Shown: positions 35,693 to 46,861, counted from the first letter of the stretch. The stretch is 64,000 nt of DNA from Bin87 sp034420475 (GCA_034420475.1 DAOULH010000009.1:1-64000); one strand, 5' to 3'. Notes: generated by a model from the sequence alone, not told the origin. Program-made: numbers and translations.

Positions 35693-37105
35693 CTAAGGTT
35701 CGTTGGTGCTGGGATTGACGCCGGGATTCATGTTGAAAACGAGAAACTCCGAGCCGAACCCGGGTCCCCGCCGGTGGATGGTGAAGTTTTCTGCATCCTG
35801 GACGGCGGTCAGCGCTTCGAACTCCTCGCCCAGGACACCGTGAACGTCAGTTTGGCCGGCACGGAAAGCTGCCAGTTCCGCCGCAAAGTCCGGAACGACT
35901 ATGCGAATAACTTCGTCCAGGTACGGCAGCCGGTTGCCGGCCTCATCTTCGAGCCAGTAGTCGTCGTTGCGCGCAAAAATAATGCGGTCATCAGGTGTGA
36001 AGCTGGAAATGGTGAACGGGCCGGTTCCTATGATCTCGGCAGGGTCTGTGTCGATGTCCCAGGCTCCAGCGAACGTGCCGGCGTCCACGTACGGTTCCAG
36101 GATGTGCTGAGGATAAATTGCGGCGCCCATGGAGCGAAGGAACGGCGCGAATGAGACCGGTAAATTGAACTCAACCGTATATTCGTCCACCTTTCGGACC
36201 GTCATCGGTTCTTCCCGGGTTGCGCCTGTGCTGAGATCTTCGACACGGAAGTTGAAAGCCGCCCGGGCGCTGGCGTTGATATCATCGTTGTAGATTATCT
36301 GATTGAAGGTGAACACCACATCGTCGGCGGTGAAGGACTCTCCATCATGCCATTGCACGTCTTGCCTCAGGTGGAAGGTCCAGGTCAAACCATCTTCCGA
36401 GCGCTCCCATCGCTCCGCCAAACCGGGCTCGACCTCGCCCGTCAGCCACGAAACCTCGGTCAATCCTTCGAATAGGTAGCTCAGGACTCCCGAAGATGAG
36501 GAGTCCGTTGACAGAGCCGGGTTGAAGGTGAGGGGATCGCCAATGGCGGTATACGTCAAGCTCCCGCCGTATCGGCCGACACTGTACTCGAATGCTTCAG
36601 CGTTCCGCGTGAGCTGCGCGACGATCTGCGTATAGTCCGTTGGTCGTCCAAAATCGCCCGGTACGGTCCCCCGCCGGCTGGTTGAACCGGGAGGCGGGGG
36701 ACACTCAGGTTCTTCCTGCTCTTTCGGGAAGACGATCTGGGTAGGCGCGGCGGTGTCTTCAGCGGCGCCCGGCTTGCGCACTGCCAAATAGCACACCTCG
36801 TCCGGAGAGTTGGCCACGTATCCGTCGTCCGTGGCCGTATACGCGCGGATGGTGGTGTAGCCGTTGCTGTCGGAACTGCGAATGATGAACCAGCGGTCGC
36901 CGTCAGAGTCGGTGAAGTAGTCCTGGTAGGCGATGCGGCCGTGGTCCGCTTCCGCCAGCGGCCCGTCATAGCCTTGCTGCGGCCAAGAACTGGGACACGC
37001 CGGGTCGGCTGCCGCCGCATCGCCCACCGGAAGGGACAGCGCTCCAACCGCCGCGCCAACCAGGCAAGCGATGATGACCATACCGATTCGTACTGACTTC
37101 GCCAC
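35693..37105 (-). CDS. Peptide ABC transporter substrate-binding protein (SBP family 5), N-terminal part, frameshifted
   Basis: Secreted or anchored solute-binding protein with a signal peptide (hydrophobic residues about 8-28, cleavage after AAA near 34). A roughly 150-residue extra domain with Cys residues and a Pro-rich linker (CPPPPGSTSRRG) precedes the family-5 binding fold: GDPLTFNPALSTDSS, LFEGLTEVSW, LAERWERSEDGLTWTFHLR, WHDGESFTADDVVFTF and GTGPFTISSF. It stops early at 35693 because of a one-base deletion; the rest is at 34923-35692. No permease or ATPase genes are adjacent, so the transporter partners would be elsewhere. Confidence 0.88.
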   Translation of the reverse strand: MAKSVRIGMVIIACLVGAAVGALSLPVGDAAAADPACPSSWPQQGYDGPLAEADHGRIAYQDYFTDSDGDRWFIIRSSDSNGYTTIRAYTATDDGYVANSPDEVCYLAVRKPGAAEDTAAPTQIVFPKEQEEPECPPPPGSTSRRGTVPGDFGRPTDYTQIVAQLTRNAEAFEYSVGRYGGSLTYTAIGDPLTFNPALSTDSSSSGVLSYLFEGLTEVSWLTGEVEPGLAERWERSEDGLTWTFHLRQDVQWHDGESFTADDVVFTFNQIIYNDDINASARAAFNFRVEDLSTGATREEPMTVRKVDEYTVEFNLPVSFAPFLRSMGAAIYPQHILEPYVDAGTFAGAWDIDTDPAEIIGTGPFTISSFTPDDRIIFARNDDYWLEDEAGNRLPYLDEVIRIVVPDFAAELAAFRAGQTDVHGVLGEEFEALTAVQDAENFTIHRRGPGFGSEFLVFNMNPGVNPSTNEP

Positions 37106-37168
37106 AGCTTCCCCCTTATGAAACGAATCGATCCCGCAATTTTAACTATCCAAATGTCTGGCACCCAT

Positions 37169-37174
37169 TATAAT
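37169..37174 (+). promoter_or_regulatory. Predicted -10 element (TATAAT) of the GGT-like gene
   Basis: Perfect TATAAT 36 bases before the ATG at 37211 and downstream of the divergent binding-protein gene. No clear -35 at standard spacing. Confidence 0.45.
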
Positions 37175-37210
37175 CAGGGGGTCAACCCGCTACCCCAGGA
37201 GGCAGCCATC

Positions 37211-38842
37211 ATGTCCATCACCCAACTCACCCGCAGCGCCGTGTACGGTCAGAATGGCATGGTCTGCTCCAACTCGCCGCTGGCCGCGGCCGCGGGCCTC
37301 CGAGTATTGCAGGAGGGCGGGAACGCCTTCGATGCCGCCCTGATGGTTGCGGCCGTGGAGTGTGTCACCCTGGTGCCGGTATGCGGCCTCGGCGGTGATT
37401 CATTCATCCTGGCCTACGATGCCAAGAGCGGTCAGGTCACGAACATCAACAGCAGCGGGGTTGCCGCGTCGGGCGCGGAAGCCGAATACTACCGCAGCCA
37501 GGGGTTGGCCTTGATGCCCATTCAAGGGCCGCACTCGATTTCCGTACCCGGAGAGGCGGCAGCATGGGAGACCATGCACCAACGGTTCTGCACCGTGCCG
37601 TTCGCCGATCTGCTGGCGCCGGCCATTCGGTACGCGGAGCGAGGATTCCCGGTGTCGCCTCGCATCGCGCGGTCTTTCGCCGGCAACGCCGAGTTGCTGG
37701 GGCGTTTCGCCGCAACCGCCGACATCTACCTGGCGAACGGCGGGCGGCCGCCGCGGGTGGGCGAGGTCCTGGTCAACGGCGACCTGGCCAACACCATGCG
37801 CGCCGTTGCCGAGGGCGGCGCCGACGCTTTCTATCGGAGCGACATCGCCGCCAGGATGGTCGAGGGCATCAACAATGCCGGCGGGCTGTTCACCGAGGCC
37901 GATTTCGCCAGCCATTACGCCGACGTGGGCGACGCCATCAGCGCCACGTACCGGGAGCACACCGTTTACCAGACCCGACCGCCGTCCCAGGGGTTCCTGC
38001 TGCTGGAGATGCTGAACATCGTCAGCGGTCACGATCTGTCGTCAATGACGCCCAACTCGGCCGACTCGGTACACCTGCTGGTGGAGGCGAAGAAGATCGC
38101 GTATTCGGACCGCAACCGGCTGGCCGGCGACCCCAATTTCGTCGATTGGCCCCTGGACGGCCTGCTGTCCACCGAGTACGCCGACCTGCGCCGCGAGCAG
38201 ATCCATCCCTTCCAGGCCGGCGATGAAGTCCGCCCCCTGGTTCCGGTGAACGGCCACGGCGATACAACGTATTTCTGCGTCGCTGACGGCGAGGGCAACG
38301 CGGTCAGCTGGATCCACAGCCTGTCCAACGGGTTCGGTTCCGGCGTCGTCGCTCCCGGCACCGGGGTTCTGTTCAACAACCGGGCCGGCCGCGGATTCAG
38401 CCTGGAACCGGACCACCCCAACGTCATCGCGCCGGGCAAGCGCACCATGCACACGCTGAACTGCTACCTGACTACCGTGGGCGGAGAGGTGTCCATCGTC
38501 GGCGGCACCCCGGGCGGCGATCTCCAGCCGCAGGTTGGAATCCAGATGTTGACTAAATTGATTGACGGTGGGCTGCAACCCCAGGACGCCGTGGAATCGC
38601 CGCGCTGGTACAGCTTCCCCGGCACCGATCCGGCGACAATCAGCCGCGCCGGCGAGCTCAGGGTGGAGATGGGGATGCCCGACGACGCGATACGGGACCT
38701 GGGCCGCATGGGGCACAACGTGGTGCAGAACTCGCTGGGTTCCTACCACGGGGTGGTGCAGCTCATCGTGCGCGACCGGCGTCGCGGGGTATTGGCCGGC
38801 GCGTCGGATCCCCGGGGAGACGGGCAGGCCGTGGGCTACTGA
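37211..38842 (+). CDS. Gamma-glutamyltransferase family protein (Ntn hydrolase)
   Basis: Protein of 543 residues from the ATG at 37211, preceded by CAGGAGGCAGCCATC; an earlier ATG at 37118 precedes the promoter. N-terminal block SNSPLAAAAGLRVLQEGGNAFDAALM, the autocleavage site before Thr in GHGDTTYFCVAD, then NRAGRGFSLEPDHPN and GGTPGGDLQPQ in the small subunit. No signal peptide is seen, so it is probably cytoplasmic. Many GGT-like proteins act as cephalosporin-acylase-like or other amidohydrolases, so glutathione as substrate is not assured. Confidence 0.92.
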   Translation: MSITQLTRSAVYGQNGMVCSNSPLAAAAGLRVLQEGGNAFDAALMVAAVECVTLVPVCGLGGDSFILAYDAKSGQVTNINSSGVAASGAEAEYYRSQGLALMPIQGPHSISVPGEAAAWETMHQRFCTVPFADLLAPAIRYAERGFPVSPRIARSFAGNAELLGRFAATADIYLANGGRPPRVGEVLVNGDLANTMRAVAEGGADAFYRSDIAARMVEGINNAGGLFTEADFASHYADVGDAISATYREHTVYQTRPPSQGFLLLEMLNIVSGHDLSSMTPNSADSVHLLVEAKKIAYSDRNRLAGDPNFVDWPLDGLLSTEYADLRREQIHPFQAGDEVRPLVPVNGHGDTTYFCVADGEGNAVSWIHSLSNGFGSGVVAPGTGVLFNNRAGRGFSLEPDHPNVIAPGKRTMHTLNCYLTTVGGEVSIVGGTPGGDLQPQVGIQMLTKLIDGGLQPQDAVESPRWYSFPGTDPATISRAGELRVEMGMPDDAIRDLGRMGHNVVQNSLGSYHGVVQLIVRDRRRGVLAGASDPRGDGQAVGY

Positions 38843-38878
38843 TGGTCGGCAGGGGCGGGCGTGAAGCCCTCCTTGCCA

Positions 38879-39283
38879 CTAGGCGGGCGAGGCTTCAACG
38901 CCCGGGTCGCGGGTTGCCGTCGGCGCTTCCCTACTCGGCGGGTTCGCCGGATCCACCATGCCAACTGGCTGCCAGAACACCGGCGGGCCGGCTTCCGGAG
39001 AAACGTGCGAATGACGTGTCAGGGCGGTCAATATCCTGTCCTCGCTCCGTCTCATCTCGGTAAGCAGTTCGGTACGCACCGACTGAATTTCAGTGAGCAG
39101 TTCGCTGCGTACTGACTGCACCTCACCGCGCACCGACTGCAAGTCATCGCGCAGGGCCTTTACGTCCTCGGCCAGCCCGTCAACCCGGCTGGACAGTCGA
39201 CCCCACCAGTAGAACCCGCCGCCGACCAGGGCGATCAGGGTTATGGTGCTCACTGCCGCCCCGACGATTGCAAGAATGTCCAT
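38879..39283 (-). CDS. Small membrane-anchored coiled-coil protein
   Basis: Protein of 134 residues, family unknown. One N-terminal membrane helix (about 5-27), then a coiled coil with near-tandem 11- to 14-residue repeats (LQSVRGEV, VQSVRSELLTE, IQSVRTELLTE), then a Pro-rich tail. Similar membrane-plus-coiled-coil proteins occur elsewhere in the window (49280-49759). A minus-strand TGATATAAT lies about 40 bases upstream. The function cannot be inferred. Confidence 0.65.
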   Translation of the reverse strand: MDILAIVGAAVSTITLIALVGGGFYWWGRLSSRVDGLAEDVKALRDDLQSVRGEVQSVRSELLTEIQSVRTELLTEMRRSEDRILTALTRHSHVSPEAGPPVFWQPVGMVDPANPPSREAPTATRDPGVEASPA

Positions 39284-39321
39284 GGCTATCCCCTAGCTCG
39301 TTTCCGAACCGGATGCGGCGC

Positions 39322-39330
39322 ATTATATCA
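39322..39330 (-). promoter_or_regulatory. Predicted extended -10 (TGA-TATAAT)
   Basis: Minus-strand TGATATAAT about 40 bases before the coiled-coil gene start at 39283. Confidence 0.45.
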
Positions 39331-39389
39331 AAGCGCGTCAAATTGCCGACTGCCGACCGGGTTTAAGATGAACCACTGAAACGTCCAGT

Positions 39390-39922
39390 TCACTCCTCTG
39401 GAAAGTAGTAGATCGCCGGCAACCCGCGGTATCGCTCGTCGAAGTCCATGCCGTAGCCCACGACGAAGTGGTTGGGTATGGTGAACCCCACGTAGTCGCA
39501 CCGGATATCAACCGCGCGACGCGCTGGCTTGTCCAACAGGGTGCAATAGCGCAACGAGGCAGGAGCCAGGCCGTTCACGTAGCTGGTTATTGCCGCGCAA
39601 GTATGTCCGGTATCTATGATGTCGTCGTCGACGAGCACGTGCTGTTCTCTGACCTGTTCCGTGTCCAGAGTGCCGGTAATGCCGACTCTCCCCCAGGACG
39701 TGGTTCCGCCGCCGTAGCTGCTGGCCCGGACGAACTCGATGCGGTGCACCTCTACCTGGAGAACGCGCAGCAGGTCGGCCATGAACACGGTCGCGCCTTT
39801 GAGCAGACCAACCAGCACCAGACCGGTGTCGGCGTAATCCTGGTCAATCTGCCGGGCCAGTTTGGCGACACCCGAGCGGCTTTCCTCTTCCGGGATGAGC
39901 AGAATGAGGTCGTCCGGTGACA

Positions 39923-39923
<1 letters not shown>
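39390..39923 (-). CDS. hpt: Hypoxanthine(-guanine) phosphoribosyltransferase
   Basis: Purine-salvage enzyme, 177 residues. The PRPP-binding motif is VLVDDDIIDTGHT, with the invariant acidic pair and the DTG phosphate loop. Other blocks: VGLLKGATVFMADLLR (loop I), SSYGGGTTSWG (flexible loop) and CDYVGFTIPNHFVVGYGMDFDERYRGLP, the HPRT C-terminal signature. Its start codon shares one base with the gyrB stop, so the two are co-transcribed from upstream of gyrB. Confidence 0.94.
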
Positions 39924-41914
<1,991 letters not shown>

Positions 41915-42013
41915 GTTGAATGGTTTCTCCAGTCCCTGGCCCCTATCAACGAGAATATGTTGAGGCCGTTACTGTAATGCAGTGCAACAATATCCAGTAC
42001 GGACACCATTAGC

Positions 42014-42022
42014 ATTATACCA
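42014..42022 (-). promoter_or_regulatory. Predicted extended -10 (TGG-TATAAT) of gyrB-hpt
   Basis: Minus-strand TGGTATAAT about 100 bases before the gyrB ATG, leaving a leader of about 95 bases. Confidence 0.5.
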
Positions 42023-42128
42023 AATCTGCCGCTTCTTTGCCACGCCGCGGATGTCAGGAATTCACCGATTTAGGGAAATTCGACAAATGCTTCCGGCGAT
42101 TCCGAGACGTGCCCGGACCGATTTCGGG

Positions 42129-42587
42129 TCAGTCGGCATGGGCCGCGCCCGGGCCTTCTCCGGCGGGGGCGTGGTACCAGTTGCCCGACAGCAGGCTGGC
42201 AATCGCCAGGCGCATGGGCTCGAACAGAGGTTGGGGCGGGTCACGCAGGGGGAACCAACCGTATTCGCAGAACGAACCGTCACCGGCCTGGGGAATGGGG
42301 TCCTGATCGCCAATATCGCCGAGGAACTCTACGTCAACATAATGACGGCCGTAAGCAACGATATTGCTCAGGCAAAGCACGCGGAGCTCGCCCACCCTGA
42401 CTCCCAATTCTTCCAGGGCCTCGCGGCGGGCGCACGCCTCCAGGGTTTCTCCGAACTCCAGGTGGCCTCCCGCTGAACCCCACGTCGCCTCGCCGTGGGC
42501 TCCTTGCCGCTGCGCCAGGAAGACCTGGCCGCTCCTGACGAATACAACCCCCACACCCACCAGCGGCCTGTCTGCCTGCGTACTCAC
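42129..42587 (-). CDS. NUDIX hydrolase
   Basis: Protein of 152 residues. The full Nudix box is present, G-x5-E-x7-REALEELG, within GGHLEFGETLEACARREALEELGV shortened here to its key residues Gly-Glu and the REALEEL helix that binds magnesium. It probably hydrolyses a nucleoside diphosphate derivative. The C-terminal Pro/Gly-rich tail is short and non-conserved. It is upstream of gyrB on the same strand but separated by more than 200 bp and a promoter. Confidence 0.9.
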   Translation of the reverse strand: MSTQADRPLVGVGVVFVRSGQVFLAQRQGAHGEATWGSAGGHLEFGETLEACARREALEELGVRVGELRVLCLSNIVAYGRHYVDVEFLGDIGDQDPIPQAGDGSFCEYGWFPLRDPPQPLFEPMRLAIASLLSGNWYHAPAGEGPGAAHAD

Positions 42588-42676
42588 GTCGGCAGTATAG
42601 CACGGCGGGCCGTCCGGCCCGGGTTCGAGCTTGACACAGCCCGAACTGCCAGCGAGTTCTCACGCGCACTGAGTTT

Positions 42677-42767
42677 GTCATCGCGAGGAGCGCAGTGACT
42701 TGGCGATCTCGTTCCCGCGCAAGCGGCCGATGTCCCGACGAGATTGCCGCGCTGCGCTCGCAATGAC
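42677..42767. repeat. Dispersed palindromic repeat, copy without terminal repeats
   Basis: Left arm GTCATCGCGAGGAGCGCAG, right arm CTGCGCTCGCAATGAC, inner arm CGAGATTGCC. Related to copies at 9783, 46504, 46629 and 55869 but lacking GTAACTGTTCAGA ends. It lies between the divergent NUDIX and inositol-monophosphatase-like genes. Confidence 0.75.
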
Positions 42768-42829
42768 GGCCTGGCGGAAACTGTGTACGCGCGAGCGCTT
42801 GGGTTCGGTTGTCGGCCGGGAACGGCGGG

Positions 42830-42838
42830 TGCTAGACT
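42830..42838 (+). promoter_or_regulatory. Predicted extended -10 (TGC-TAGACT)
   Basis: TGCTAGACT 34 bases before the ATG of the monophosphatase-like gene. TTGTCG (42809-42814) lies 18 bases upstream of the hexamer as a possible -35. Confidence 0.45.
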
Positions 42839-42872
42839 GCCCCATCCTGCCCGCCCCTGTGAGTTTGCGCTG

Positions 42873-43703
42873 ATGCCTGCCGAAACCGTCGACGAACTGC
42901 CCATTTCCCGCTCCGGCCGGTCCGCGTTGGCGGTGTGCGAAACCGCTGCCCGGCGCGCCGGCGAGTTGGTCCTGGAGCGTTTCCGGACCGAGGTGGAAGT
43001 CAGCCTCAAAGGCCGGGCCAACGTGGTCACTGACGCGGACCTGGCCTCCGAACGGCTGATCCTGGATTACGTAGCCGACGAATACCCCGATTTCGGCATC
43101 CTTTCCGAGGAATCCGCTCCCGTTTCCGGCGCGTCACCGTACACCTGGGTAGTTGACCCCATCGACGGCACCCGCAATTTCGCGGAGGGCATTCCGCATT
43201 TCTGCGTGGTGGTCGCCATTGCCGACGGCGACCAGGTGGTATGCGGCGTCACCTACGACCCGGTGCGGGACGAGATGTTTGCCGCGCAAAAAGGGCACGG
43301 CGCCGCGCTGAACGGCCAGACCGTGAGCGTTTCCAACCGCGACGATATCGACGAGGCGGTGCTGGGATTCGACCTGGGGTACAACTTCGATCAGGCCAAG
43401 CTGCTGCTGGAACTGGCGGCCGGCGTCTGGCCCAAGGTCCAGGGATACCGCCTGATGGGTTCCAGCGCCCTCAGCCTGGCCTACGCCGCCTGCGGCCGCA
43501 TTGACCTGTATTTCCACCACAGCCTGTCGGCTTGGGACATCGCGTCGGGCGTGCTGCTGGCGCGGGAGGCCGGCGGCCAGGTGCTGGACCGGGCGACGCT
43601 GAAGGACGCCACCCTGTTTTCGCCGGGCCTGATCGTGTCCAACCCGGCCCTGGTGGAGCAGTTCCTGGCGCTCACGGAAGGAACTGCCTGGCGCACCATG
43701 TGA
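42873..43703 (+). CDS. Inositol monophosphatase family protein
   Basis: Magnesium-dependent sugar or inositol phosphatase, 276 residues from the ATG at 42873 (a longer frame starts inside the dispersed repeat). Metal-binding motifs SEESAP, DPIDGTRNF and WDIASGVLLAREAGGQ are intact. Alternatives within the family include histidinol phosphatase, 3'-phosphoadenosine-phosphate phosphatase and fructose-1,6-bisphosphatase activities. It is followed after 70 bp by the dipeptidase gene. Confidence 0.93.
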   Translation: MPAETVDELPISRSGRSALAVCETAARRAGELVLERFRTEVEVSLKGRANVVTDADLASERLILDYVADEYPDFGILSEESAPVSGASPYTWVVDPIDGTRNFAEGIPHFCVVVAIADGDQVVCGVTYDPVRDEMFAAQKGHGAALNGQTVSVSNRDDIDEAVLGFDLGYNFDQAKLLLELAAGVWPKVQGYRLMGSSALSLAYAACGRIDLYFHHSLSAWDIASGVLLAREAGGQVLDRATLKDATLFSPGLIVSNPALVEQFLALTEGTAWRTM

Positions 43704-43773
43704 ACGCTTACCTGTGCCGCCTGTCCGGTAAATCCGGGAGGGCGGTCGACCGTAGTTTGAAGGAGGGATGTCT

Positions 43774-44886
43774 ATGGTCACTCAGATTTTCGAAATGGTC
43801 CGCGAGGTGGGCCGGGTGCCGTCATCGGAGGTTCCCCTCAACGCCGCCGAGCAGACCCGCTTCGAGCGCATCATGGACCAGGCGGTGATGATCGACGTTC
43901 ACCAGCACCCCTTCCTGCTGCCGGAGGACATGGACCGGTTCATCGAGTTCCTGCGGACCAGCCGCTACCAGTACGGCTACCAGGCGGTGGAGGCCGGGGG
44001 CTGGTCGGCGGTGACCACCGCCAGCGCGTTCAGCGGGTTCAAGAGCACCACCGATATGTCTTTCATGGAATATGAGGACATCGCCGCCGAGGTCGGCGGG
44101 ATGCTGGCCGACGTGGCGACCCAGGACAACATCGTTCGCGTGGGCAACGCCGACGAGATCATGTCCGCCCGTCAGCAGGGCAAGATCGGTTTCCTGCCGA
44201 CCCTGGAGCATCTGGCCATCGGGAACCGCATCGAGCGGGTGGACGCGCTGTTCGGCATGGGCGTGCGCCTGGCCGGGATCACCTACAACCGGCGCAACTT
44301 CATCGGCGACGGCCAGACGGAGCGCAACCCCGGCGGGCTCAGCGACTTCGGCGTCGAGGTGGTGCACCGGATGAATGACCTGGGCATGGCCGTTGACCTG
44401 TCCCACGCTTCAACGCCGACGGCCATGGACGCCATTGAAATCTCCCGCGCCCCCACGGTGTTCAGCCACAACGCCTCCTACACGCTGCGACCCAACGGCC
44501 GCACGCGCAAGGACGAGGAACTGATCGCCTGCGCCCGCAACGGCGGCCTGGTCTGCATCACCGCCGTGCCCAACTCGCTGAGCGATGATCCCGAACAGGA
44601 CATCGAGTGCGTGCTGGACCACTACGACTACATGGTCAACCTGGTGGGCGTCGATCACGTGGGCATCGGCACCGACACCACCGTGGGCGACCACGTGGCG
44701 TTTCACCGGGTGCTGCTGGGACGGGGGCCGGACCAGTTGCCGGCGCCGTATCTCAACGGGCTGGAGTCGCCGGCGGACGGCAAGAACATCGTGCGCGGCC
44801 TGATTCGGCGCGGGCACTCCGATGAGGACGTGCTCAAGATAGTCGGCGGCAACGCCCTGGACTATTTCCGCCGCGTTATCGGGTGA
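43774..44886 (+). CDS. Membrane dipeptidase family (M19) metallopeptidase
   Basis: Renal-dipeptidase-like binuclear zinc hydrolase, 370 residues. Ligand blocks: IDVHQHP, PTLEHLA (Glu), VDLSHAS, FSHNAS and GIGTDTT. The start is set at 43774 because GGAGG sits seven bases before that ATG; another ATG at 43768 touches the ribosome binding site. No signal peptide is seen, so it is cytoplasmic despite the family name. Many bacterial M19 proteins cleave D-amino-acid or other dipeptides; the substrate is unknown. Confidence 0.92.
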   Translation: MVTQIFEMVREVGRVPSSEVPLNAAEQTRFERIMDQAVMIDVHQHPFLLPEDMDRFIEFLRTSRYQYGYQAVEAGGWSAVTTASAFSGFKSTTDMSFMEYEDIAAEVGGMLADVATQDNIVRVGNADEIMSARQQGKIGFLPTLEHLAIGNRIERVDALFGMGVRLAGITYNRRNFIGDGQTERNPGGLSDFGVEVVHRMNDLGMAVDLSHASTPTAMDAIEISRAPTVFSHNASYTLRPNGRTRKDEELIACARNGGLVCITAVPNSLSDDPEQDIECVLDHYDYMVNLVGVDHVGIGTDTTVGDHVAFHRVLLGRGPDQLPAPYLNGLESPADGKNIVRGLIRRGHSDEDVLKIVGGNALDYFRRVIG

Positions 44887-44932
44887 TTTGTCACCCGGAC
44901 GGGTTCACGGGGACGGGTTCACGAGAGGATTT

Positions 44933-45988
44933 ATGGCCGACGCAAAGAGCTGGGCGCACCTGGTGGGCAGTGTGCCGCTGCCCGACGCGGAAACCGTCTT
45001 CCGCACGGTGAGCGAAGCCTGGGGTCCGCACCTGCGGCGCGTCTCCGATGGCGAAACCGGACGGCGCGGTCGCTGGATCTGGTTCCAGCGGGAGATGCTG
45101 GAGCAGCATCCGGCCATGGAACCCGACCCGGACGAGCCGCCCTATGCCCTGTATCAGTGGGACGGTCAACTGCTGCGGGAAACTTCCTACATTCGGTTCC
45201 GGCCGGGCGTTGACCCGGCCGCCGTTGACTTTCCCACCGGGTATGCTGAGGCGGCGCTGGAGTCTTTCGATCTGTACGCCTGCCTGCAAAAGGACGGAGT
45301 GATTCCCGGTGACGCTCGTTTCCAGGTGTCGCTGCCCACACCGATGGCCACGGCGTACATGTACGTGAGCCCGGCGTCCCGGGACGCATACATACCCGCC
45401 TACGAGCGGTCGTTGCTGTCGGCGGTGGACGAAATACTCGCGTCCACCCCGCATGACCGCCTGTCGATCCAGTGGGACGTGTGCCAGGAAGTGCTGCTGT
45501 TCGAGGACTACTTCCCGCACCGGCCGGCCGACTACAAGGCACAAGTCTTTGCGGAGTTGGGACGGCTGGGCAACGCCGTCCCAGAGACGGTGGACCTGGG
45601 CTACCACCTGTGCTACGGATCGCCCCGGGACGAACACCTGGTGATGCCCAGGGACATGGGGATCCTGGTTGAGATCGCCAACGGCATCGTAGATGGGATG
45701 AACCGTCGGGTTGACTTCATTCACATGCCCGCGCCCCAGGACCGGACGGACGTCGAGTACTTCCTGCCCCTGGAGGGCCGGCGGCTGCCCGCTGCAACCG
45801 AGCTGATCCTGGGCCTGATCCACCATGACGACAGAGCCGGCGACCGGGTCCGCATTGACGCCGCTCGCGCATTCGTCGACTCGTTCGGCGTGGCCAGCGA
45901 ATGCGGTTGGGGTCGAACCGACCCGGCGCGGGTGCCCGGCCTGCTGGACAGCCACCGTCGCGCGGTGGAGTACATCAACGCCGGATGA
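44933..45988 (+). CDS. MetE-like (cobalamin-independent methionine synthase fold) protein
   Basis: Protein of 351 residues from the ATG at 44933 (AGAGGA upstream). It matches the UROD/MetE-like TIM barrel: GSVPLPDAETVF, VSDGETGRR, VSLPTPMATAYM, WDVCQEVL, DLGYHLCYGS and ASECGWGR. The His and Cys of GYHLCYG and the Cys of SECGWGR correspond to the zinc ligands of MetE, so a thiol or methyl-transfer reaction is plausible. It lacks the N-terminal folate half of MetE and is therefore probably not methionine synthase itself. It is upstream of an FMN-binding protein, 25 bp apart. Confidence 0.8.
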   Translation: MADAKSWAHLVGSVPLPDAETVFRTVSEAWGPHLRRVSDGETGRRGRWIWFQREMLEQHPAMEPDPDEPPYALYQWDGQLLRETSYIRFRPGVDPAAVDFPTGYAEAALESFDLYACLQKDGVIPGDARFQVSLPTPMATAYMYVSPASRDAYIPAYERSLLSAVDEILASTPHDRLSIQWDVCQEVLLFEDYFPHRPADYKAQVFAELGRLGNAVPETVDLGYHLCYGSPRDEHLVMPRDMGILVEIANGIVDGMNRRVDFIHMPAPQDRTDVEYFLPLEGRRLPAATELILGLIHHDDRAGDRVRIDAARAFVDSFGVASECGWGRTDPARVPGLLDSHRRAVEYINAG

Positions 45989-46013
45989 CCGCCGGCAACT
46001 GGAGAGGGTTGAG

Positions 46014-46457
46014 ATGATCCAGCTGACCGAGGAAATGTCGAGCCTGATCAACCGGGCGCGAGACGACGGCTACCCGTGCATCGTGGCCACCGCCTCCGAT
46101 GATGGCACGCCTAACTGCGGCTACATTGGGACCGTGCTCACGGTGGGCGACGACGCGCTGATCTACCGGGACCGCACCGGACGCAACCCGCTGGACCACA
46201 TCGAGGCGAACCCGAAGGTCATCGTCCTTTTCCGCAACACGGACAAGGACGCCGGCTGGAAGTTCCGCTGCACCGCCACCGTGCACCGCGAGGGGCAGGT
46301 GTTTGAGGAGATGACCGACCGACTGCTGGAATCGGGGCTGGTGAACGAACGCTACTTGGAAGGCAGCGTCGGCGCCATCGTGGTGCTGCGCATCGACCAG
46401 GTGCTCACCCTGTTCGGGGAGTTGCTGCAGGAGCGGGAGCCGGGCCTGCAGTGGTGA
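46014..46457 (+). CDS. Pyridoxamine 5'-phosphate oxidase-related FMN-binding protein
   Basis: Split-barrel flavin-binding protein of 147 residues from the ATG at 46014 (GGAGAGGG upstream). Seen: MSSLINRARDDGYPCIVATASDDGTPNCG, shortened here as the family N-terminal strand pair, then IYRDRTGRNPLDHIEANPKVIVLF and a C-terminal RIDQVLTL strand. Likely an FMN- or F420-dependent reductase or a haem/flavin store; it is too short for true PdxH. It is probably co-transcribed with the MetE-like gene. Confidence 0.85.
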   Translation: MIQLTEEMSSLINRARDDGYPCIVATASDDGTPNCGYIGTVLTVGDDALIYRDRTGRNPLDHIEANPKVIVLFRNTDKDAGWKFRCTATVHREGQVFEEMTDRLLESGLVNERYLEGSVGAIVVLRIDQVLTLFGELLQEREPGLQW

Positions 46458-46503
46458 TCGAGCTATCGCTTGGTTGGCGGCAAGCGTTCAGAAACCAGGA
46501 GGT

Positions 46504-46606
46504 TGTCATTGCGAGGCGCTTGCGCCGTGGCAATATCGTTAGCGCAGCGACGATCCTGGCGGCGACGAGATTGCCACCCCCGCATCAAGTGCGGGGGCGC
46601 AATGAC
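46504..46606. repeat. Dispersed repeat, diverged copy with inner hairpin
   Basis: Left arm GTCATTGCGAGGCGCTTGCG as in the 55869 copy; the right part holds CCCCCGCATC...GCGGGGG, a small hairpin, before GCGCAATGAC. A degenerate terminal sequence AAGCGTTCAGA precedes it at 46482-46492. Confidence 0.7.
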
Positions 46607-46628
46607 AAACCGGGTACGCATGAGATGG

Positions 46629-46811
46629 GTAAGTGTTCAGAATCCAGGAGGTTGTCATTGCGAGGCGCTGGCGCCGTGGCAATCTCGACGCCGTAGCAGC
46701 AATGTCTGCCCCAACCGACTCCCCTACGCCAACGAGATTGCCGCGCTGCGCTCGCAATGACCAGGGTGGGGCGCTCGCAATGACCCTTTCCCCGCAAGTC
46801 TGAACAGTTGC
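46629..46811. repeat. MITE-like dispersed repeat, copy B with terminal inverted repeats
   Basis: Bounded by GTAAGTGTTCAGA (46629-46641) and TCTGAACAGTTGC (46799-46811), inverted repeats with two differences. The core is nearly the same as in copy A and copy C. It is longer than copy C because the right arm GCGCTCGCAATGAC is duplicated (46747-46760 and 46770-46783). Confidence 0.85.
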
Positions 46812-46861
46812 TGAGATGGCGACGTCATCGCTGAGGATAGGCATTTGTGGTATCCTGTGGC

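Noticed and set aside
44885..44925. Direct repeats GGACGGGTTCAC before the MetE-like gene, considered as an operator.
   Set aside because: Only two copies 12-13 bases apart in a short spacer; chance or slippage is as likely.
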